Shown: positions 58,745 to 64,000 of the stretch, one piece after another
Layout: every line of letters starts with the position of its first letter
How positions within the stretch are numbered: the first letter of the stretch is position 1
From: Erpobdella octoculata
Lineage: Eukaryota > Annelida > Clitellata > Hirudinida > Erpobdellidae
Direction: 5' to 3'
Assembly (NCBI GenBank): GCA_963978895.1
Contig: OZ022239.1
Coordinates: forward strand, 13,321,274 to 13,385,273
DNA: 64,000 nucleotides
Notes under the pieces: model-generated
The model's database searches: none
Told to the model about the DNA's origin: nothing
The model's input: the letters and a program-made list of their open reading frames with translations, nothing else
Made by a program: the position numbers and the translations under genes

Positions 58745-61700
58745 ATGTCCGATAGAGGATGGCAAGGTCGGCAAGGGAATACAAATGTCAATGAATATTC
58801 AATGAGCAAAGATTCGAAGAATGACCAGGAGCGTACCGTGCAAGAAGCCAGGGTGAGGCAAAATCAGTTGTCTTTTCTTTAATATGGAACCGGGCTGGGT
58901 GCGAATGATATGAGGTTTTGGTTTTGTATTATCGCTCTCTCACCCATGACAAAATGACTTTAAAAGAGCAATAAACATAAGTTGTTGAATAAAAGTTAAT
59001 TTTTATAAAATTTTTGAAAAAGTATCGTTGTGTAAGTATCATGTCTTAAGTTTAGTTGTTTAGATATTGAAGCTCTGAATTTGATAACATTTTGTTTAGA
59101 TTGAATAATCAGTCAGTTTATTTAATTTATTTCTTGTTTTGTATGGTTCAGAAGAAGGTCTTACTGACACAAGAAGAGATTCGTGTTCTGCAGGAATGTA
59201 ACAGAGAGAGCTTCTATTACAGATGTAATATTTTTGTCTTTCATAACATTAATTGCGATGAAATTTATCCATCTCAATTTTGTAGTAAAACAACATTTGT
59301 TATAAAGTAAAGATGATATAATAAAAAATTTTTTTAGGTCTTCCGCTTGGAATCTTGTTTATGAGTGCAACAACAATTCTGACCAAAAGAGGTGAGTTTA
59401 TTGATTTACAAGTTTTACTTGAAGCTGCTAAAAGTTTGTGTTATTTTTTATTTTAATAGGTGTGCTAAAACCTCACCCAAGATTTGGAGCCGCATTCAAG
59501 AATTTAGGTTCATATTTTTTTAAAACTTTTTTCTCAAATTTTCAATACCTGATGCTTTTTTAACATTTTAAAAACTCAGTTTTTTTTTAATATTTTATAT
59601 TGTTATCTCTCAACACGTCACTGAAACATCCATAAATAGGTGCTGCATTGGCTGCTTATCTGATTGGCAAGGTATCATACCAAGGGGTATGTAGAGAAAA
59701 AATCTTACAACTCCCAAACAGCACACTGGCTGAAGCAATGAGGAAAGGAAAATGGGGCACAGATGTTGTACAGGATATGTCTGTTTTATTTAATCTACCA
59801 TTTTATTTTTTGATTATATTTCATGCATATGAATTATAATATTTTCTTGGTAGGATACAGTCACACGAGGATCCCACCTTTCGAAGAGAGCCAGATACTG
59901 TCGATCCTTATAAGAAATATGGTTAAAAATTTTGATTTAATTTTAAGTTCTGATTAAAAATAATTTGTTACATTGATATTATTTATGCATCTTCTAATGA
60001 CCAAATGTTTTATATTTTTGTCTGTAGGTTAAATAATAAGATTATAGTTATGACATTCTGTTTTATTGGTGAAGGGGGTCTTGATGAGCAACAAGAAAGA
60101 GCAGAAAATCAGAGGCAAGTAAAAAGTTATGATGACATGAGGCACAGAAATAGAGAAGAATTTGAAAAGGGCAAAAGAAATCCTCAGCCGATTTTCCCGA
60201 AAGAAACTCCATCTATTTATTCTCAGCCTAATGATGAATTTGTGCAAGATCAAGCGAGAGAAAAAAGTAAGATGGTTTAAAATATTTCTTACATCTGCCC
60301 ATTGAATCTAAATATAGTACTAAATAGAATTACCAGGATCCTATTTTATATATGCAGTTTTTCAATTAATGCATAGATGATGTGAAAAACTAAGTTCCAC
60401 AATTGAAATCCTCTGACGTCAGCGTGTCGTTCGACGGGCTGGCAGTGCGATAAGGAAATCTTTAGATTCGATGCTATAGCTGAGGATAATAATAAACCAA
60501 GTGTAGTAGCAATATTATTTTTTTGGTTCATAAGGATAATAATAAAAATTGCATGCAACAGAATCAAGAAAGCATCTCTGACTGGAACTGTAATTTGACC
60601 TTGACATTCATGAAAGCATTTAATATGGTGTTATATCCAAACTTTACCAGAACCTGAAATCTCCTTATTGCATTGTATTAAACAATACAAAATAAAAGTG
60701 CTATTTTAACGTATATTATTTAATTGCTCGCCATAAGCAAAATAAATGAATGTATGTATAGCACAGTTCATGTCAACTCAATCCGAGAGAAAACAATTGA
60801 TATGAAAAGATAGTCTGATATGAATTCCAATAATTTAAAAGCGCTGGTGTGGTGGCAGAGCATAACACCCTTAAGCAAGAAGTTCACTTGCATTGCTAAA
60901 GGGGTAGGTGAGGTAGGTGCCTAAAAAATTAAAAAATAATTTTTGTTTAAATATAAAGTTTACATTAACAAAATTAAAAATTTTTATTACGTGACCTAAA
61001 TTAATGAAGATATAGCGTTTTGAACATCAAAAGTTGCTCTAGCAGATCTTAAGCCTTAAGGCTAAGAAAGTGAGGCCATCGAGGTTACCCTAACCACATC
61101 TACACGGAACTCGAGCGTTCAGATCCAGCATTTTTCGTCAATACCGTCTTATTTCAAACACGGATTTCATTAGTTGGGCAGTTACTTACAGCAATGCTGT
61201 TTACATATTCTTTTAGAAAAAAAGCTAAACTTTTTCAACAAAAAAATACAAATTTGTTCGGATTTCAAATTCTAAAGTTAAATGTAGTCAAAGTTTTAAT
61301 GTTTTTACAACATTGAGTATTTTTGTATCACCTGCCTTCACATACCAAATTATTATACTTAACTTCGTTCTATTAAAATAAAATTTATAAAAATTATAGA
61401 ATTTTAACCTTCAAAAAATTAATATTATAACATGTTCACGTATAAAGTTATTCAATTTTTCCTGCATGTACCTTTTCCACATCTACACTTAACTCGAGCG
61501 CTCAGATGCGGCATTTTTTACCAATACCGTCTTTTTTCAAACACGGATTTCATTAGTTGGGCGCTATGCAGCTTACATATTCTTTTAGAAGAAAAGGACA
61601 ACTTATTTAAAAAAAAATAAAGTTCCTCACTTTTTAAACTCAAGAAATATAAGGAAAAGTTTGAAACGACGTACTTCTAATTATCATTCAAAGAAAATGA

Positions 61701-62076
61701 GCTACTTTGAACTCTTTTTATAACCACCATATCACGTAAGCATCTTTTACAATTATTTTGATGTATAATTTACTTATTTTGGATAATAAACAAGCGAGCT
61801 ATAAAATTTCTTGTAACACCTATTTTTTATGAGGTACCCTGCATAGCACAGTTTTTTTGGCGAGGTCTACGAATAGGCCTTCATGTTTAAGACCCTTTTT
61901 CTCCTTTGAGCAAGGCATGCACCAAACCATTGAGTTCTCTGAGTCAGTCCTGAGGAATTATGTCAGGAACATTGATTTTTAAAAGTTCACATAAAAGAAT
62001 GTTTAGTTTTTATTTAATTTATGCATGTACATTTTCAGGAACAAGGCGAAACAAATATGGAGACATTATAGATTAA
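58745..62076 (+). CDS. OCIAD1: OCIA domain-containing protein 1 orthologue (8 coding exons)
   Basis: Coding exons: 58745-58852, 59152-59224, 59338-59391, 59460-59507, 59640-59778, 59854-59921, 60075-60266, 62039-62076. All introns are GT-AG, phases agree throughout, and the sum is 720 nt = 239 residues plus stop (human OCIAD1 is 245). The OCIA domain spans about residues 37-120: EEIRVLQECNRESFYYRC, then a hydrophobic segment LPLGILFMSATTIL, HPRFGAAFKNLGAALAAYLI as a second, and YQGVCREKI. The C-terminus NKYGDIID resembles the conserved NKYGDTWD end of vertebrate OCIAD1. Human OCIAD1 is an endosomal/mitochondrial membrane protein affecting respiratory complex assembly. The donor of exon 5 (GTCTGT) is weak and the first exon is the least conserved part. 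Confidence 0.9.
60841..60922 (+). mobile_element. Deleted SINE copy in OCIAD1 intron 7
   Basis: GCGCTGGTG...GTGGCAGAG joins directly to AACACCCTTAAG and TTCACTTGCATTGCTAAA. Relative to 36735-36948 it lacks ~60 bp containing the B box and anticodon region, and lacks most of the tail. Confidence 0.7.
61090..61592 (+). repeat. Direct duplication in OCIAD1 intron 7
   Basis: About 61092-61225 and 61470-61592 share CCACATCTACAC, CTCGAGCG, AATACCGTCTT, TTCAAACACGGATTTCATTA and TACATATTCTTTTAGAA in order, ~375 bp apart, with some substitutions. Confidence 0.8.
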
Positions 62077-62384
62077 CTTCAAAGGAGACATTGATTGATG
62101 CCGCACAATCGTTCTTATGTCGGAAAACATGTATTATGGATCGTCTGATAGCATGCAATCATTCTAGATAAACAGTTACAGTATCACCAAACATGCAGTG
62201 TTGTTGTTGTTTTTATACACAAGAAGCACCAACCAACAATATTACTCACAGAAACATCATTTTCAATAAGTTAATATTAAGAATACAATCAAGAATCTTC
62301 AAGAAAAGTGCAAAAGCATGCAATTGCAAACTTCATCTCATCACGACTTTCCGCTATTACAGCGAGTAGTTTTAATTCAAATCA

Positions 62385-62390
62385 AATAAA
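62385..62390 (+). terminator. Candidate OCIAD1 polyadenylation signal
   Basis: AATAAA about 310 bp past the OCIAD1 stop codon. Not unique in this AT-rich interval. Confidence 0.3.
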
Positions 62391-62698
62391 AACACATTAA
62401 TTAACAAAATATTAAATAACTCAAAAAAATTCTTAATTCTCCAACACGATTGTTTGTTTACATTGAGTTTTTAAAATACTATTTAATTCATTCACCTATA
62501 TAATTAAAAACAGATTGAAACGAGCTAGAATAGAATAGCAACAGCAAACATTAACAGATTAAACAAAAAAACTTTTAAGAACAGATAAAAGACTGATCCT
62601 TTGAACATCTAGCCAGGCACTTCCCTGAGGTGAAATTACTCTCACAAAACTTAATCAGGATTGATACAAACAAATAAATTCTTTCATTTGAAAAAGTT

Positions 62699-62704
62699 TT
62701 TAAT
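62699..62704 (-). terminator. Candidate SND1 polyadenylation signal
   Basis: ATTAAA on minus, ~60 bp past the SND1 stop codon. Confidence 0.3.
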
Positions 62705-62764
62705 TTATCCGACACACAAAACATGCAAGACGTATCATCAAGTAAAAGTGCTCCGGAAGATCCG

Positions 62765-63876
62765 TTAATATCCGAACTCCCTTGCATCGTCATCAGTGAA
62801 ATCTCCGTACTTCCACAAGTTGATCTTAAAATATAAAATGTCTTTATTATTAATTGTGTATACAAATAAATAAGCAAAATAATAAAAACACGAGACTATT
62901 ATCACAAAAAGCAAGAAATTCTAATAATTTAACTTGAAGGAAACCATAGCAATCTTACCCTTTCCTTCTTAGCTTTGTCTTCAGATTTCGAATATTTCTC
63001 AACAAGTTCCCTTAAATGTTTATCTTTCTTCTTCTCTGCTTGGACCAAACCATCAGCAATTAACATCTGACCGACATCTATTTCTTTAGTTTCGGCATCA
63101 AGCAACGTAACGCAGTCCAACCCCGAGGCCTATTGGTAAGAATATTAACTCTTATAGCACCATAAATTGATAAATGACTCATCTTTGAAGAAACCAAAAA
63201 ACCAACCTTGTATTCAACATTTAAAAGGAATTGCTTTCCTGCAACCTCCTCAGAAAATGCAGCCACAGCATTATGAATATCTTCTTCCTGAAGTAAAATT
63301 TTTAAAAGTCCAAAGTTACAAATTAAGCACTAAAGTAATGCATAATTTATTGTGTTGAAACATTAAAAGTCCTAGAGATTGCCAACCCTTTTGATGTGCT
63401 GAATATTATTTTATGACTGTGATCAAGCAACCGCAAAAAAAGTTTCATCGAAATTGTTTTGACATTTACAAAAATTTAACAAGTAAAGCATTTAAAAACA
63501 GTGCTTTATTAAAAATTTCTCAGATTTATACAGTTGGTTTTAGAACTTATCCAAGACACTACTTTTGGGGACTTCTAAATTGCCTTAGACGAGATACATT
63601 TTCGATTTACCAAAAACTTTAATTTAATTAAATGCAAGCATGTTTGAACTTCAAAACATATCACAGAAACTGAACTTGTAGGAAAGATTGAATAACAGGA
63701 AATGGTTCAAAACTGAGTAAATATGCTTTGACAAGACAAGCTAAATAAAACCAAGTACAAATACTAACATCTTTTGGCATAACAACACAGGCAAGAGCAT
63801 ATTCACGAGCTTGATGGGGCAGTGAATTGTAAGTTGGAGGCAGAGCTGCAAGTCTTGAACTTTCAACTTGTTCCCT
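62765..63876 (-). CDS. SND1: SND1 / Tudor-SN C-terminus (last four coding exons, partial gene)
   Basis: Exons on minus: 63876-63769 (36 codons), 63287-63207 (27), 63129-62959 (57), 62824-62765 (19 plus stop), all phase 0 with GT-AG ends. Together they give the last 139 residues. The order matches the end of human SND1: LPHQAREYALACVVMPKD, FSEEVAGKQFLLNVEYK, LDCVTLLDAETKEIDVGQML, ADGLVQAEKKKDK, then INLWKYGDFTDDDAREFGY as the terminus (human ends LNLWRYGDF...EFGYSR). This is the post-Tudor, fifth staphylococcal-nuclease-like domain of a protein of the RNA-silencing and splicing machinery. The Tudor and first four SN domains lie beyond the window. It converges on OCIAD1, with 688 bp between stop codons. 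Confidence 0.9.
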
Positions 63877-64000
63877 CTGTTTTTATTTAAATTATAGTAT
63901 TTTAATATTTTTGTTACATAATTATCTTACAGGCTGTTAATATGAATAATTTAGAAAACTGAACAACAATATGATACAATTGCATAATTATAATGAATTT

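Overview
The window is animal nuclear DNA from an AT-rich, repeat-heavy invertebrate genome. Evidence: split genes with GT-AG introns, an EGR-type zinc-finger gene, an OCIAD1 orthologue and the 3' end of an SND1 (Tudor-SN) orthologue, tRNA-derived SINEs, a Penelope-like element, hAT transposons, Helitrons, a Ty3/gypsy-type LTR element, and very many long (TA)n, (ATC)n and (ATCC)n microsatellites. A mollusc, annelid or similar invertebrate would fit, but I cannot fix the phylum from this sequence.

Layout. 0-5.9 kb: noncoding, with two (TA)n tracts, a CRE/TATA/AP-1 cluster at 1.6 kb, a ~690 bp (TATAT)n satellite, a diverged ~165 bp tandem repeat and a small palindromic MITE. 5.9-8.7 kb: a two-exon EGR gene on the minus strand (768 codons). 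10.1-14.75 kb: a Penelope-like element between two (TA)n tracts, with a full RT + GIY-YIG ORF, a tandem partial copy, an inverted partial copy and three hammerhead ribozymes. 15-36 kb: no convincing complete gene; microsatellites, minisatellites, a SINE, MITEs, a second Penelope fragment with its own hammerhead (23.2 kb), and one candidate first coding exon (27.7 kb).

36.6-58.4 kb is a stack of nested transposons whose order can be read from target-site duplications (TSDs). A fold-back hAT (36629-42639, TSD ACTTGAAT) carries a SINE and a Gmr1-like LTR retrotransposon (37890-42369, TSD CTTGG). The 5' LTR of that retrotransposon is split by another hAT (38016-39541). Next, a minus-strand Helitron is split by a hAT (43599-45542) that itself carries a small Helitron. 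Three more Helitrons follow (45.8-50.7 kb), two of them abutting head to tail. Then comes a ~1.2 kb TIR element with an unusual 12-bp flanking repeat (52928-58374), swollen to 5.4 kb by one hAT and two Helitrons.

58.7-64 kb: OCIAD1 on plus (8 coding exons, complete) and, converging on it, the last four coding exons of SND1 on minus. The three host genes have no obvious functional link. The most interesting biology is the Penelope/hammerhead system and the transposon nest. All exon joins are read by eye from splice signals, reading frame and family similarity; no search or alignment program was run.
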